Shown here one piece after another: positions 49,528-59,034 of a DNA stretch of 64,000 nt. The notes below the pieces were generated by a model that saw only the letters and a list, made by a program, of their open reading frames with translations, was not told where the DNA came from and did not search any database. This DNA is from Streptomyces sp. A012304 (lineage in GTDB: Bacteria > Actinomycetota > Actinomycetes > Streptomycetales > Streptomycetaceae), in NCBI RefSeq assembly GCF_026008495.1, contig NZ_BQUN01000001.1, positions 62,001 to 126,000 of the forward strand, given 5' to 3'. The translations under genes and the position numbers were made by a program. Position 1 is the stretch's first letter; every line of letters starts with the position of its first letter.

Positions 49528-51360
49528 CTACAGCAGATCCACCTCGGCGTCGACGTACCCGAACGCGTGGGCCATGTGCACCAGTGCCTCCCGCAGCAGA
49601 CGCTGTCGCTCGGCGCGGTCCATGGCCGGCGCCGCGGTGACGGCGACGGCCAGTTGCGACCTGGAGCCGCCGTCGTTCGGACCGAGCGGCGTCAGGTCGA
49701 CGAGCGTGTCCAGGGCCGGCCGGACGCCGTTGTCAGCGGGCTGTTCGCACGTGATCCGCAGCTCGGTCGTGGGAGGGGCGGCCCACGACAGCGCGGCCGG
49801 GTCGCCCACGGCCTCGGGCAGCAGCTCGGCGGCCGTCTCCCACGCGGCGAGCAGCACGGCCTGGACCTCGTCGAGACCCAACTGCGTGTCCCATCCGGGG
49901 CCGAGGGCCGCCGACCACGCCTCCGCGCTCTCGATCAGGACGTCCGCGCAGGCGACGACGGTGGACTCCATCGTGGTGGGCAGCGCGAGCATGACGGAGG
50001 CCTTCACAGCCGCGCCGCCGTCGGGCCCGGCGATCGAGCACGTGTATCCGGCCGACCGGCCTGAGTTACCGAAAGGCCCCCGCTCCCAGATAGCGGCGGG
50101 CAGCTCGGCGCCCCGACGGCGGGACAGCAGTGTCACCGCACCCGCTAGCGCACTGTGCGGAAGCATCTGCTCCAGCTGCGTACGCCGGGACTTGCTGATC
50201 TCCAGCGTGCTCACCTCGGCCCAGGGCAGGTTCACCAGCGCCCGCAGGCGTAGCGCCGGCGTCTGGCCGGCAGTGCCGATGTCGGCAGAGCGGCCCTGGT
50301 TCAGGCTGAAGCGGGGGAGCGGCTGCCACCGCCACACGCCACGCCCCGAGCACGCCAAGAGGCCCGGACCCCACGCTCCGCCGTCGAGGTCCACGCGCCG
50401 GGCGTCGGCCGGGAGCACCCACGGAGCGTTCGTGCCCGCAGGAGCGCGCGGGAAGCCGACGGCCGCAAGCGGATCCCGACCGCCCGGAGCCCGCCGGCCG
50501 GTCTCGACGATCGCCTGCCAGACCGGCTCGGCAACGGCGACCGCGGGACGCCCCGGCACCAGGCACAACACCCAGCCTGGTTCGCCATCGACCTCGTGCC
50601 GCAGATCCTGCAGCACGGCCGCGCCCTGCGCCCATGCCTCCCCGGTCGGCTCCCCCAGCCCCGCGTCGACGAGCTGCTCGTAGGCCGCCCTCATCTCCCG
50701 CTCACGGTCGGGCAGCCCTTGGCCGACCCGCAGCCCAGCACCGGGTCCGGCTTCGGAAACGGCCTGCCGTACAAGCTCGGTGAGGGCTTGGGCAGTGGGC
50801 ATGCCGGAGGCGCGGATGCCGGCGGAGAGCAGCTGCTGAATCTCGGCCCGCGGCAGCCAGTGCGTGCTGTCCCCGTCCCTCATCGGCACCGCGACGGTGT
50901 CCGGGCGCGGTGCACCGGGCTTGCCCACCGGGGCCGGCAGGACGAAGAGCGTGTCGGCAGCCTGCGCGGGGACCTCGATGAACAGCACCCGCTCGCCGTC
51001 GGCACCAGACCATCCGACGCGCACGCCGCGGGGAGTGGGGGTGATCCGCTGGCGGATCAGCTTGCGGATCTGGTCCACGTTCACCGAGGTCGCGTCGAGG
51101 CCGACGATGCGGTCCAGAACCTCCTCGTCGTGCTCGAGGCGGGTGGCGATGCCGACGATAATGACCCCGCCGCCCCCGTTGGCGAACGCCGAGACGTCCT
51201 TCGTGAGCTCCTCGACCGCCCTGGGGTCCGCCAGATGGTACGGGCCGCTCTTCGCGTCGAGCCACTGCGTCTCGCGCAGGCCGAGCAGAGAGCCAGGTCG
51301 GTGGGCCTCCAGCGCGGCCAGGGCGCTCTTCAGATCGTTCAGCACCCCGGCAGTATCCAT
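49528..51360 (-). CDS. AlbA_2/Schlafen-domain protein
   Basis: This 610-residue protein has an N-terminal AlbA_2 (Schlafen-like, divergent AAA_4) domain: ETQWLDAKSGPYHLADPRAV followed by ELTKDVSAFANGGGGVIIVGI (about 30-75), the nucleic-acid-binding signature. The rest (about 220-610) is not recognised. Family members act as RNA/DNA-binding or nuclease-like proteins and are frequent in phage-defence and regulatory loci. The ATG at 51360 is preferred to ones at 51393 and 51522, which fall in low-complexity sequence. It stands among likely defence genes, but no partner is evident. Confidence 0.8.
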   Translation of the reverse strand: MDTAGVLNDLKSALAALEAHRPGSLLGLRETQWLDAKSGPYHLADPRAVEELTKDVSAFANGGGGVIIVGIATRLEHDEEVLDRIVGLDATSVNVDQIRKLIRQRITPTPRGVRVGWSGADGERVLFIEVPAQAADTLFVLPAPVGKPGAPRPDTVAVPMRDGDSTHWLPRAEIQQLLSAGIRASGMPTAQALTELVRQAVSEAGPGAGLRVGQGLPDREREMRAAYEQLVDAGLGEPTGEAWAQGAAVLQDLRHEVDGEPGWVLCLVPGRPAVAVAEPVWQAIVETGRRAPGGRDPLAAVGFPRAPAGTNAPWVLPADARRVDLDGGAWGPGLLACSGRGVWRWQPLPRFSLNQGRSADIGTAGQTPALRLRALVNLPWAEVSTLEISKSRRTQLEQMLPHSALAGAVTLLSRRRGAELPAAIWERGPFGNSGRSAGYTCSIAGPDGGAAVKASVMLALPTTMESTVVACADVLIESAEAWSAALGPGWDTQLGLDEVQAVLLAAWETAAELLPEAVGDPAALSWAAPPTTELRITCEQPADNGVRPALDTLVDLTPLGPNDGGSRSQLAVAVTAAPAMDRAERQRLLREALVHMAHAFGYVDAEVDLL

Positions 51361-51399
51361 CGCAGCACCAGGCTCTGCGGCCGGGTTGCACATGCTCAC

Positions 51400-51655
51400 G
51401 AGCGCTGTCCGCGCACATGCCCGCGAGCACGCGCCGCGGTGTAGTGGGCGTGCTGACTGCCAGAGGGCGCTCGTTCTCCCACCGGACCTCGTCTGCGGCC
51501 CGCTCGGCGTAGGTGACCGCATGTTCGGTCGTCAGGCGGGCATGGACGAGCGCCTCCGCCACGGTCGCGGGGACGGCAGTGGCGAATCGCGGGTCCCGCA
51601 AATCCGCAGTCGCCACCGCGGCCGGGAACACCACCTCAGGCCGGATGTCGCTCAT
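51400..51655 (-). other. Possible small or truncated gene before AlbA_2 gene
   Basis: A frame begins with MSDIRPEVVFPAAVATADLR, preceded by GGAAG, 40 nt after the stop of the 221-residue protein gene. About 85 codons look coding (ATVAEALVHARLTTEHAVTY; RAADEVRWENERPL). The frame then stays open deep into the AlbA_2 gene in another phase, which is unlikely to be translated protein. A frameshift or a lost stop may have truncated a short gene. Confidence 0.4.
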
Positions 51656-51695
51656 CTTCCATTCGACATACCCGCTCCCGCCCGCCGGGGACGCG

Positions 51696-52361
51696 TCAGC
51701 GGCGGGCTTCCGCGGCTGCCTTGAGCTTGGCTTCGACCTCGGGCGGGAGTGGGAGGACGGGCGTGGTGCCCGGGTTGGTCGGCCCCTCGTCGTGGACACC
51801 GTCGGGCCCGGCGATGGCCGTCCAGCGGCTGATCTCACGGACCTGGTGGGCGGAGACCTCCCACAGGGAGTGCCCCGCTGCCATCGAGTCCGCGCCGCCC
51901 ATGTCGAACCAGTTGATGCGCATGTACCCGCCATACAGGGCCAGCGCCGTCGACATCCAGGTCACCGAGACCGGGTCAATGCTGCAGGCCCACCCGTTGT
52001 GGTGCGGATGCGTCCGGTACTCGAAGTAGCCGAATCCGTCGCGCCGGGCGAACGCGGGCAGCGGGCCGGATGCCGGCACACTGTCGCTGCCGTCGCTCGT
52101 CAGGTACATCTCGCGCGCCGCGCACCCGGGATCGTCACAGGGCACCTCGGTGTCGGACAGTCGCAGCCACAACGCGACCTGCGCGTCGTTCCCGTTCTCG
52201 GTGGGCAGCGACCACACCCGCTCGCGGCACTGCGACGCCTCATGATCGCGTAGCCGCCACTGCTCGGGGAGCTCATGCGACAGCCGGTGCAGGTAGTGGC
52301 CGACCAGGCGCCACGCCTCCTCGGCCGACGGATTGATGGTGTGGGCGGTCTCGGCGTTCAT
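51696..52361 (-). CDS. Hypothetical protein
   Basis: This 221-residue protein has a folded look (SAEEAWRLVGHYLHRLSHEL; RREGFGYFEY-like segment, WACSIDPVSVTWMSTALALY). It contains CDDPGC, a possible metal site, and a charged helical C-terminus. No known domain. It is divergent from the TnsA-like gene; the 123 bases between them should include both promoters. Confidence 0.6.
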   Translation of the reverse strand: MNAETAHTINPSAEEAWRLVGHYLHRLSHELPEQWRLRDHEASQCRERVWSLPTENGNDAQVALWLRLSDTEVPCDDPGCAAREMYLTSDGSDSVPASGPLPAFARRDGFGYFEYRTHPHHNGWACSIDPVSVTWMSTALALYGGYMRINWFDMGGADSMAAGHSLWEVSAHQVREISRWTAIAGPDGVHDEGPTNPGTTPVLPLPPEVEAKLKAAAEARR

Positions 52362-52484
52362 GCCCGGATTCTAGGGCCGCTGAAAGCACCTTCTGCGTGC
52401 GTAGGCCGAGAAAGGGCAAAGCCCTGCACCGTGGATTCGGTAAAGCACCACGCAACGCAAAACCGGCTCTGCCAGCATGAAACG

Positions 52485-53474
52485 GTGACACGAACGAGGG
52501 CGCACCAAATTCTCGACGGCGTAGAGATCGGACTGCGGTTCGAGGAAGGGCGACCGGCACAGTGGATGCCCGTCACCGACGTCGACGTCCACGACCTGGT
52601 CCGCGCACAACCCTGGCGGCGCCACCTCACCTACCGTGGCGAGCAACTCGACCTCGGGATCTATGCCGCGATCAGCACCGGCCAGAATCCGGTGGCCACG
52701 GACGGTATCTGGGAACGCATGGAACTGGCGGACTTCGACCCCACCGTGCGGTCCATGATCGGCCAGCCGTTCAAACTCCGCGCCGAACAAGGCCCCGGCA
52801 AGGCGGGCTACATTCCCGACCTGATGCTGATCAGCAGCGACGGCACGATCACCCTCATCGACAGCTCTCCGACGGCCGGTGAGCTGTGCCCCTCGGAGCG
52901 GGTGCTGGACTGGGCCGAGGAAGTCGTCAACGCCCGGGGCTGGACCTACGAGTGGTGGACGGGCCCCAAGGACGCACAGCACTACACCAACATCAAGGCC
53001 CTGGGGGGCTTCTGCCGGCCCATGCACCCGGTCCAGCAGGCTTTGATCGGACCCATCCTCGCCCTGTGCGCCGACGCGGAACTCCCCATCCACGCAGTCG
53101 AGGAGAACCTCACCCACGAGAAGATGCCCCAGCCCATGGTGCGGGCCGTGATCCAGCACCTGCTGTGGTGGGGCGACCTGACCACCGACCTTCACCGCCC
53201 GATCACCACCGGCACCCACCTGCGTACCGACGCGGCGGCCCGCAGGCCCGCACCGGACCAGTGGCAGGTCGGGACCCGCCTGATCCTCGGATACGACCGG
53301 GGCACCATCGTCCGCTGCGAGGGCGACGAGCTTGTCGTCGGTCTGGACCCCTCCGGGTTCGGGCAAGGCGAACGCAGCTTCAGCCGCCACGATCTCGCCG
53401 AGAAGGCGACCGCTCTTCCCACTGCCTACCAGCGCCCGCTTCTTCCGGCCCAGCCGTTCACGGCGCCCCGCTGA
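52485..53474 (+). CDS. TnsA-like endonuclease-fold protein
   Basis: This 329-residue protein resembles the TnsA-like proteins seen in actinomycetes. It has the PD-(D/E)xK frame: a helix with an acidic residue (ERMELADFDP), GYIPDLMLISSDGTITLIDS around the catalytic Asp, and a trailing helical part (VLDWAEEVVNARGWTYEWW). The usual D-x-K third element is changed to IDSSP, so nuclease activity is doubtful. The C-terminal 120 residues are not recognised. No TnsB or TnsC is next to it, so it is not part of a Tn7-like transposon as seen here. Confidence 0.6.
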   Translation: MTRTRAHQILDGVEIGLRFEEGRPAQWMPVTDVDVHDLVRAQPWRRHLTYRGEQLDLGIYAAISTGQNPVATDGIWERMELADFDPTVRSMIGQPFKLRAEQGPGKAGYIPDLMLISSDGTITLIDSSPTAGELCPSERVLDWAEEVVNARGWTYEWWTGPKDAQHYTNIKALGGFCRPMHPVQQALIGPILALCADAELPIHAVEENLTHEKMPQPMVRAVIQHLLWWGDLTTDLHRPITTGTHLRTDAAARRPAPDQWQVGTRLILGYDRGTIVRCEGDELVVGLDPSGFGQGERSFSRHDLAEKATALPTAYQRPLLPAQPFTAPR

Positions 53475-53780
53475 TTGGCATACCCAGCCGGGCGCCACCG
53501 GCTAGTACGGAATCCCGACTCAGGCACCGCGTTGCTCGAGTCTCGGCCGTCGCCCAGGGGCAGCCGAGCGACTCCTCTTGGTGTCCGTCACGGTGGCCCC
53601 GGCCACGGCCGATGTCAGACACAAGTCATGGTGGTGACGGGGTTTACGGAGGGGCAGGCCGCTCGATGGGGTGGGGTGGTTGCATTCCCGTCCGCCCCGT
53701 CTCGTCTCGCCGCTACGCTCAGCGGGCGCGGGGCCCGGCCCTTGTGGCCCGCGGTGAAGGAGCAGGGGAGGCTGCAGTCC

Positions 53781-56675
53781 GTGGGATCCGTACCGTCAGC
53801 CATGACGAAGACCGACGGTGGTCCGGCCGAGCCGCCGGCGGCGCGGATGACTGCACTGGCCGAGTGCGCCGCGGTGTTCATCCCGTCGGATCCTCCCAGA
53901 GATGGGCGTGTGGCGTTCTGGCGCCGGGACGCGGCGGTTCCACCAGGGGCTGGAGAGTCTCTGAGTGTGGTGCGCCCCCACGGCACCTCGGTACGCCGGC
54001 GAGAAGTGCCGGCCGCCGTGATGCCGGTGGCCGAGGCACTGGAGGTTCTCACCCAGGCACGCCGGATGCCGGGCGCGGATCCGGCGGCCGCGTTTTGGGG
54101 TGCGGCCACCGTGCTCGCCCTGCAGCTGCTGGCCCGGGGCCGACTGCTGCCCGGTGTGAGCCCCGCCGGGTTCGACGCGTGGCGGATCGGCCCCTACGAC
54201 GCAGAGGACATGGCGCGGATCAGGGAGCTGGCGGCCGCGATGCCACCCGAGGCCCGGGCGGTGCCCGCCGAGAACGTGGCACCGCTGGAGCTGCCAGCGG
54301 CCGAGCCGCTGCTGCGGGGTTTTCTGGACGCGGTCGCCGATGTCCTGGCCCGCACTCCGGCGGGCCCGCTCGCCGCGGGCGACGAGGCCTGGACCGCGAC
54401 CGCCCCGCAGAAGGTGCCGCATCAGCGCGAGTGGGCGGCCGGTGTCGCAGCCGGCATCGACGCGGGGACCGCGGTATCCCTGCGGATCGAACTGCCCGGC
54501 CCGGGCGACGGGAGCTACCCCTGGGACGGTGAGGACGACGGCGCGCAGGAAGCGGTGCGGGCGGTTGTCCAGCTGCACCACCTTGCCGAGGCCGTGGTCG
54601 CCGACGCCCGCGAAGTCTGGGCCGGCCAGTCGGACGTGGCCGCGCCGTTCGGCCAGTCGGACCGCGCGGAGGCGCTCCTGGCCCTGGGCCGTGCCGCCCA
54701 CGCCTGGCCGCCGCTGGCGCGTCTGCTTGAGATGCGTGTACCTGCCGAACTCGCCCTGTCCGATGCGGAGGTGTCCGACCTTCTCGGCGACGGCGCCGCT
54801 GCTTTGGCGGCGGCGGGCGTTCAGGTCCACTGGCCCAAGGAACTGGCCCGCCAGCTGCTGGCCCGCGCCGTCGTCGAACCGGCCGAGAAGACCGCATCCG
54901 ACCTGCCGTCCCTGCTTTCGGCCGACGCCCTGCTCTCCTTCCGCTGGCAGATCACCCTCGGCGGCCGGGAACTCGACCCGGCCGAGCTGGAACGCCTCGC
55001 CGAGGCCAAACGCCCCCTGGTACGGCTGCGCGACCAGTGGGTGCTCATCGACCCCGCCGTCCTGGCCCGCGCCCAGGACCGCAAGGCCCGCGACCTCACC
55101 CCCGTTCAGGCGCTGGGCACCGTCCTGGCCGGGAGCGCGGACATCGACGGCGAACGGGTGGAGGTCACCGCAGGAGGCTGGCTGGCGGAGCTGAAACAGC
55201 GCCTCGCCGACCCCGAGGCCGCCGCCCGCCGGACGCCAGTGCCGCAGCCCGCCGCCCTGGACGCCACCTTGCGCGACTACCAGCTGCGGGGCCTGACCTG
55301 GCTGCACCAGATGACCTCACTCGGCCTGGGGGGCTGCCTCGCCGACGACATGGGCCTCGGCAAGACGATCACCCTCATCGCCCTGCACCTGCACCGCATG
55401 CAGGACCCGGCGACCACCGGGCCGACCCTGGTGGTCTGCCCGACCTCGCTGATGGGCAACTGGGCCCGCGAGATCGAACGGTTCGCACCCGGCACCCCCG
55501 TCCGCCGCTACCACGGCACCAAGCGCTCCCTGGCCGACGCCGGCGAGGGCTTCGTGCTGACCACCTACGCCACCATGCGCCTGCGCGCGACCGAACTCGC
55601 ACAGCCCCTGTGGGGGCTGGTCGTGGCGGACGAGGCACAGCACGTGAAGAACCCGTTCTCGGCGACCGCGAAAGCCCTGCGCACCCTGCGGACCCGGGCC
55701 AAGGTCGCACTCACCGGCACCCCGGTCGAGAACAACCTCTCCGAACTGTGGGCCCTGCTCGACTGGACCACGCCCGGGCTGCTGGGCCCCTTGAAGACGT
55801 TCCGCGACCAGTACGCCCGCGGCGCGGAGAGCGGCCAGGACCCCCAGGCGGCCGGCCGCCTCGCTGCGCTCGTCGCCCCGTTCCTGCTGCGCCGCAAGAA
55901 GTCCGACCCGGGCATCGCGCCCGAACTGCCGGCCAAGACCGAGACCGACCACCCGGTCACCCTCACCAAGGAACAGGTCACCCTGTACGAGGCGGTGGTC
56001 CGCGAGACGATGGCCGCGATCCGCGAGAGCGACGGCATCGCCCGCCGCGGCCTGGTCCTCAAACTCCTGGCCGCGCTGAAGCAGATCTCCAACCACCCCG
56101 CACAGTTCCGCAAGGAAGAGCCCTCCGCAGCGAAGACCGCCGGCCGGTCCGGGAAGCTGGAACTCCTCGACGAACTGCTGGACACCATCCTCGCCGAGGA
56201 AGGCTCCGTCCTGGTCTTCAGCCAGTACGTCACCATGGGCCACCTCATCCAGGACCACCTGTCCCGCCGGGGCATCCCCGTCCAGTTCCTGAACGGCGCC
56301 ACCCCCGTGGCCCGCCGCGAGGAGATGGTGCGCGCCTTCCAGGCCGGTGAGGTCCCGGTGTTCCTGCTCTCCCTCAAGGCCGCCGGTACCGGCCTGAACC
56401 TCACCCGGGCCGGCCACGTCATCCACTACGACCGCTGGTGGAACCCCGCCGTCGAAGAACAGGCCACCGACCGCGCCTACCGCATCGGCCAAACCCAGCC
56501 CGTCCAGGTCCACCGGCTGATCGCCGAAGGAACCGTCGAAGACCGCATCGCCGAACTCCTTCAAACCAAGAGAGCTCTGGCGGACGCGGTCCTGGGCGGC
56601 GCAGAGAGCGCGTTCACGGAACTGAGCGACGCCGAACTCGCCGAATTCGTCCAGCTGAAGCAGGCACGCCGATGA
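53781..56675 (+). CDS. SNF2/Swi2-family helicase
   Basis: This 964-residue ATP-dependent DNA translocase has an N-terminal bacterial SNF2 region (about 1-480), then ATPase lobe 1 with DDMGLGKTIT (about 521) and DEAQ (about 617; VVADEAQHVKN). Lobe 2 has SVLVFSQYVTMGHLI, AGTGLNLTRAGHVIHYDRWW and the arginine-finger motif RAYRIGQTQPV. The GTG at 53781 has GGGGAGG 9 nt upstream and is favoured over the longer frame from 53475 or the ATG at 53802. The stop overlaps the SWIM gene (ATGA). Such helicase-SWIM pairs are common in actinomycetes with unknown function; DNA repair or defence is likely. Confidence 0.9.
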   Translation: MGSVPSAMTKTDGGPAEPPAARMTALAECAAVFIPSDPPRDGRVAFWRRDAAVPPGAGESLSVVRPHGTSVRRREVPAAVMPVAEALEVLTQARRMPGADPAAAFWGAATVLALQLLARGRLLPGVSPAGFDAWRIGPYDAEDMARIRELAAAMPPEARAVPAENVAPLELPAAEPLLRGFLDAVADVLARTPAGPLAAGDEAWTATAPQKVPHQREWAAGVAAGIDAGTAVSLRIELPGPGDGSYPWDGEDDGAQEAVRAVVQLHHLAEAVVADAREVWAGQSDVAAPFGQSDRAEALLALGRAAHAWPPLARLLEMRVPAELALSDAEVSDLLGDGAAALAAAGVQVHWPKELARQLLARAVVEPAEKTASDLPSLLSADALLSFRWQITLGGRELDPAELERLAEAKRPLVRLRDQWVLIDPAVLARAQDRKARDLTPVQALGTVLAGSADIDGERVEVTAGGWLAELKQRLADPEAAARRTPVPQPAALDATLRDYQLRGLTWLHQMTSLGLGGCLADDMGLGKTITLIALHLHRMQDPATTGPTLVVCPTSLMGNWAREIERFAPGTPVRRYHGTKRSLADAGEGFVLTTYATMRLRATELAQPLWGLVVADEAQHVKNPFSATAKALRTLRTRAKVALTGTPVENNLSELWALLDWTTPGLLGPLKTFRDQYARGAESGQDPQAAGRLAALVAPFLLRRKKSDPGIAPELPAKTETDHPVTLTKEQVTLYEAVVRETMAAIRESDGIARRGLVLKLLAALKQISNHPAQFRKEEPSAAKTAGRSGKLELLDELLDTILAEEGSVLVFSQYVTMGHLIQDHLSRRGIPVQFLNGATPVARREEMVRAFQAGEVPVFLLSLKAAGTGLNLTRAGHVIHYDRWWNPAVEEQATDRAYRIGQTQPVQVHRLIAEGTVEDRIAELLQTKRALADAVLGGAESAFTELSDAELAEFVQLKQARR

Positions 56676-57955
56676 CCCCCACACCAGCCCCCGACGATCG
56701 GCGACGGGACTTCCCGCCCCTGCCCACCGCCCGAGGCCGCCGCTCCTTCGCCGAATCCTGGTGGGGCAACGCCTGGGTCCAAGCTCTCGAAGGCCCGACC
56801 CGCTCCGCGACCGGGCGCCTCGCCCGCGGCCGGACCTACGCCCGCGCCGGAAACGTCGGCCCCATCACCGTCACCCCCGGCCGCGCCACCGCCCACGTAC
56901 AAGGCAGCCAACCCCGCCCCTACCGCACCTCCATGGACATCCCCACCCTTACCCAGGGCGCCTGGGACATCCTCCTCGACGCGGCCGCCGCCCAGGCCGG
57001 CCACCTCGCCGCCCTCCTTGACCGCGACATGCCCACCACCCTTGCCGACACCGCAGCCAAAGCCGGTGTGCGCCTCCTGCCCCGGCCCTACGAACTGACC
57101 CCCAGCTGCTCGTGCCCCGACTGGGGCGAGCCGTGCAAGCACGCCGCCGCCCTCTACTACCAGGTCGCCCGGCTCCTCGACCGCGACCCCTTTGTCCTGC
57201 TCCTCCTTCGCGGACGCGGCGAGAGCGAACTCATGGCGGACCTCCACCGGCGCAACGCCGCCCACAACCCGGCTCCGTCACCGCCGGGCGTGCCCGCCCG
57301 GAAGGTGTTCGCGGCCGCCCGCGCCGGGCTCCCGCCGCTGCCCGCACCGCCACCACCCGTCGACCGCCCCGGCCAGGTACCCGAACTGACCTCTCAGGTC
57401 GCCCCCGCACCCGGCCTCGACCCGGCCGCCCTGCGGTTCCTGGCCGCCGACACTGCCACCCGCGCCCGCCAGATGCTGAACCAGGCCCTCGCGCCCTCCC
57501 CAGCACACCCGCAGGACCTCGCCCCCACCACCCTCAGCACCGACGACGACCTCGTCCGCCTCGCCGCCGCCACACCGCCGGCCGAGATCTTCACCCGGCT
57601 GTGCTGGAGCGCGCACCGCACCCCTGCCTCCCTCACCCGGGCCGCCCGCGCCTGGCAGTACGGCGGGGCCGCGGCCATGGAGATCCTCGACACGGCATGG
57701 AATCCGGACCCGGCCTACCTCCGTGCCGTGCGCGAGGAGATCAAACAGGCCTGGGGTGCATCACGGGCCCCGGCGATACGCATCACGGGGAACTGGCTCA
57801 CCGTGAGCGGGCACGACGCCCAACTGCGCCTGGGCATCGGCGGGCACCTCTGGTACCCCTACCGCAAGAAGCACGGCACGTGGTGGCCGGCCGGCTTCCC
57901 AGACCGGGACGTCACGACTGTGCTGAGCGACCTGCTCGAGCCGATGGCTGAGTAG
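56672..57955 (+). CDS. SWIM zinc-finger protein, partner of SNF2 helicase
   Basis: This 427-residue protein has a SWIM zinc finger CSCPDWGEPCKHAAA (about 146-160; C-x-C-x6-C-x-H), a nucleic-acid or protein-binding domain. Before it is the conserved RSFAESWWGNAWVQALE (about 24-40), typical of SWIM proteins encoded next to SNF2 helicases. The C-terminal half is Pro/Ala-rich, then a helical region (ASLTRAARAWQYGGAAAMEI). It is translationally coupled to the helicase. Probably a DNA-targeting subunit; the pair is a candidate two-gene module. Confidence 0.88.
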   Translation: MTPTPAPDDRRRDFPPLPTARGRRSFAESWWGNAWVQALEGPTRSATGRLARGRTYARAGNVGPITVTPGRATAHVQGSQPRPYRTSMDIPTLTQGAWDILLDAAAAQAGHLAALLDRDMPTTLADTAAKAGVRLLPRPYELTPSCSCPDWGEPCKHAAALYYQVARLLDRDPFVLLLLRGRGESELMADLHRRNAAHNPAPSPPGVPARKVFAAARAGLPPLPAPPPPVDRPGQVPELTSQVAPAPGLDPAALRFLAADTATRARQMLNQALAPSPAHPQDLAPTTLSTDDDLVRLAAATPPAEIFTRLCWSAHRTPASLTRAARAWQYGGAAAMEILDTAWNPDPAYLRAVREEIKQAWGASRAPAIRITGNWLTVSGHDAQLRLGIGGHLWYPYRKKHGTWWPAGFPDRDVTTVLSDLLEPMAE

Positions 57956-58227
57956 CTGGTGCACCACGGGCCGAGCACGTCCGGACCACAGCCGCGTGCG
58001 GCGCCCGTCGGCGCCGTGCTCGGCGCCGCGACCGGCACGGCTACCGTCGTCGTGGGACGGGGCAGACTCCGCGCAGCAGCCGCGCTGCTGCTGCGCACCC
58101 GAGATGACTGCTACTCCATCGGCCGCCAGCGTCCCAGGAATGGAGACCGATGGCATGCACACTGGCCTAGCCTTGCCCCAGGTGCGCTTGCCGACCAGGC
58201 GTGGCGCCGGGGGAGAGGCAAGGGCGC
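57956..58227. promoter_or_regulatory. Upstream region of HamAB-like operon
   Basis: This 272-base gap between the SWIM stop and the HamA start has no supported gene. It should carry the promoter of the defence operon. GGGAGAGG (58211-58218) is a good ribosome-binding site for the GTG at 58228. Confidence 0.4.
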
Positions 58228-59034
58228 GTGTTCGACAAGTGGCTCAGGCCGCAGGCCGTGGACCAACCAGACGGGCTGCTGGAGTACCAGATGCTCGCCG
58301 ACGAAGGGCTGATCGAAGACGACGAGCTCGTTGAACGGCTGGGCCACGAGGTGATGCGCAACTACCTGGCTCCCAACGAGCTCGCCAACGTCTTCGACGA
58401 CCTGGGTGCCCCGGACGTCGCGGGCTACCTGCGGACGAACAAGTTCCCCACGGACCGCAAGATCAGGCACGGGGACTTCGGAGAGATCATCACCGGCGCC
58501 CTCTACCGCAGGGTGCGCCGGTGGTGCGTCCCGGTCCTGAAACTGCGCTACAAGCAGACCCCGGCCCAGGCCGTGCAGGGCACGGACGTGCTGGCGTTCC
58601 GCTTCCGGCAGGACCCTCCGGCGATCGCCGTGCCGGAGGTGAAGACCCGCGCCTCCCGGGACAACCGGGTCGGGGAGGAGGCGTACAGCAGCCTGGAGAA
58701 GGTCCTGGACAGGCTGGACGAGAGCATCCACTTCCTCATGGCGCGCTGCAACGACCGCGGGCAGGCGTTCCTCGTACGCCGACTCGGCGCGCTGCTGCGC
58801 GATCCGGGGCGGCGCCAGGTGGAGCGGCACATGCTCTTCGTCCACGACGCGGGATCGTGGAAAGAAGACATCGTGACCGGCCTCGGCGCGATGGTGACCC
58901 AGCGCACCGAGCTGACCGTCGTCACGATCGACGACCTCAAGGAGTTCGTCGGCCGCGTCTACGACGCGGCAGAGACAGCCCCCGGCACCACCACGAGCCG
59001 CGGCAAGGACAACGGAACGGCGGGAGCAGCGTGA
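58228..59034 (+). CDS. hamA: HamA-like (DUF1837) nuclease effector of a Hachiman-type system
   Basis: This 268-residue protein matches the DUF1837/HamA pattern. The PD-(D/E)xK elements are E86 in HGDFGEIITGALY, D120 in GTDVLAFRF, and E137/K139 in PEVKTR, giving a likely active nuclease. The downstream helicase starts inside a GTGA overlap. In Hachiman systems HamA is the effector nuclease held by HamB until activated. The GTG at 58228 has the better ribosome-binding site; an alternative GTG at 58201 adds nine residues. Confidence 0.8.
   Translation: MFDKWLRPQAVDQPDGLLEYQMLADEGLIEDDELVERLGHEVMRNYLAPNELANVFDDLGAPDVAGYLRTNKFPTDRKIRHGDFGEIITGALYRRVRRWCVPVLKLRYKQTPAQAVQGTDVLAFRFRQDPPAIAVPEVKTRASRDNRVGEEAYSSLEKVLDRLDESIHFLMARCNDRGQAFLVRRLGALLRDPGRRQVERHMLFVHDAGSWKEDIVTGLGAMVTQRTELTVVTIDDLKEFVGRVYDAAETAPGTTTSRGKDNGTAGAA

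Noticed and set aside
50702..51399. A 318-residue protein overlapping the AlbA_2 gene
   Set aside because: After about 85 codons the translation becomes Arg/Pro/Gly-rich shadow of the AlbA_2 frame.
52485..53474. Tn7-like transposon from the TnsA-like gene
   Set aside because: No TnsB, TnsC or TniQ, no terminal repeats, and an altered catalytic motif.
53475..53780. In-frame extension of the SNF2 helicase to 53475
   Set aside because: Composition is atypical and a strong GGGGAGG before the GTG at 53781 marks a better start.
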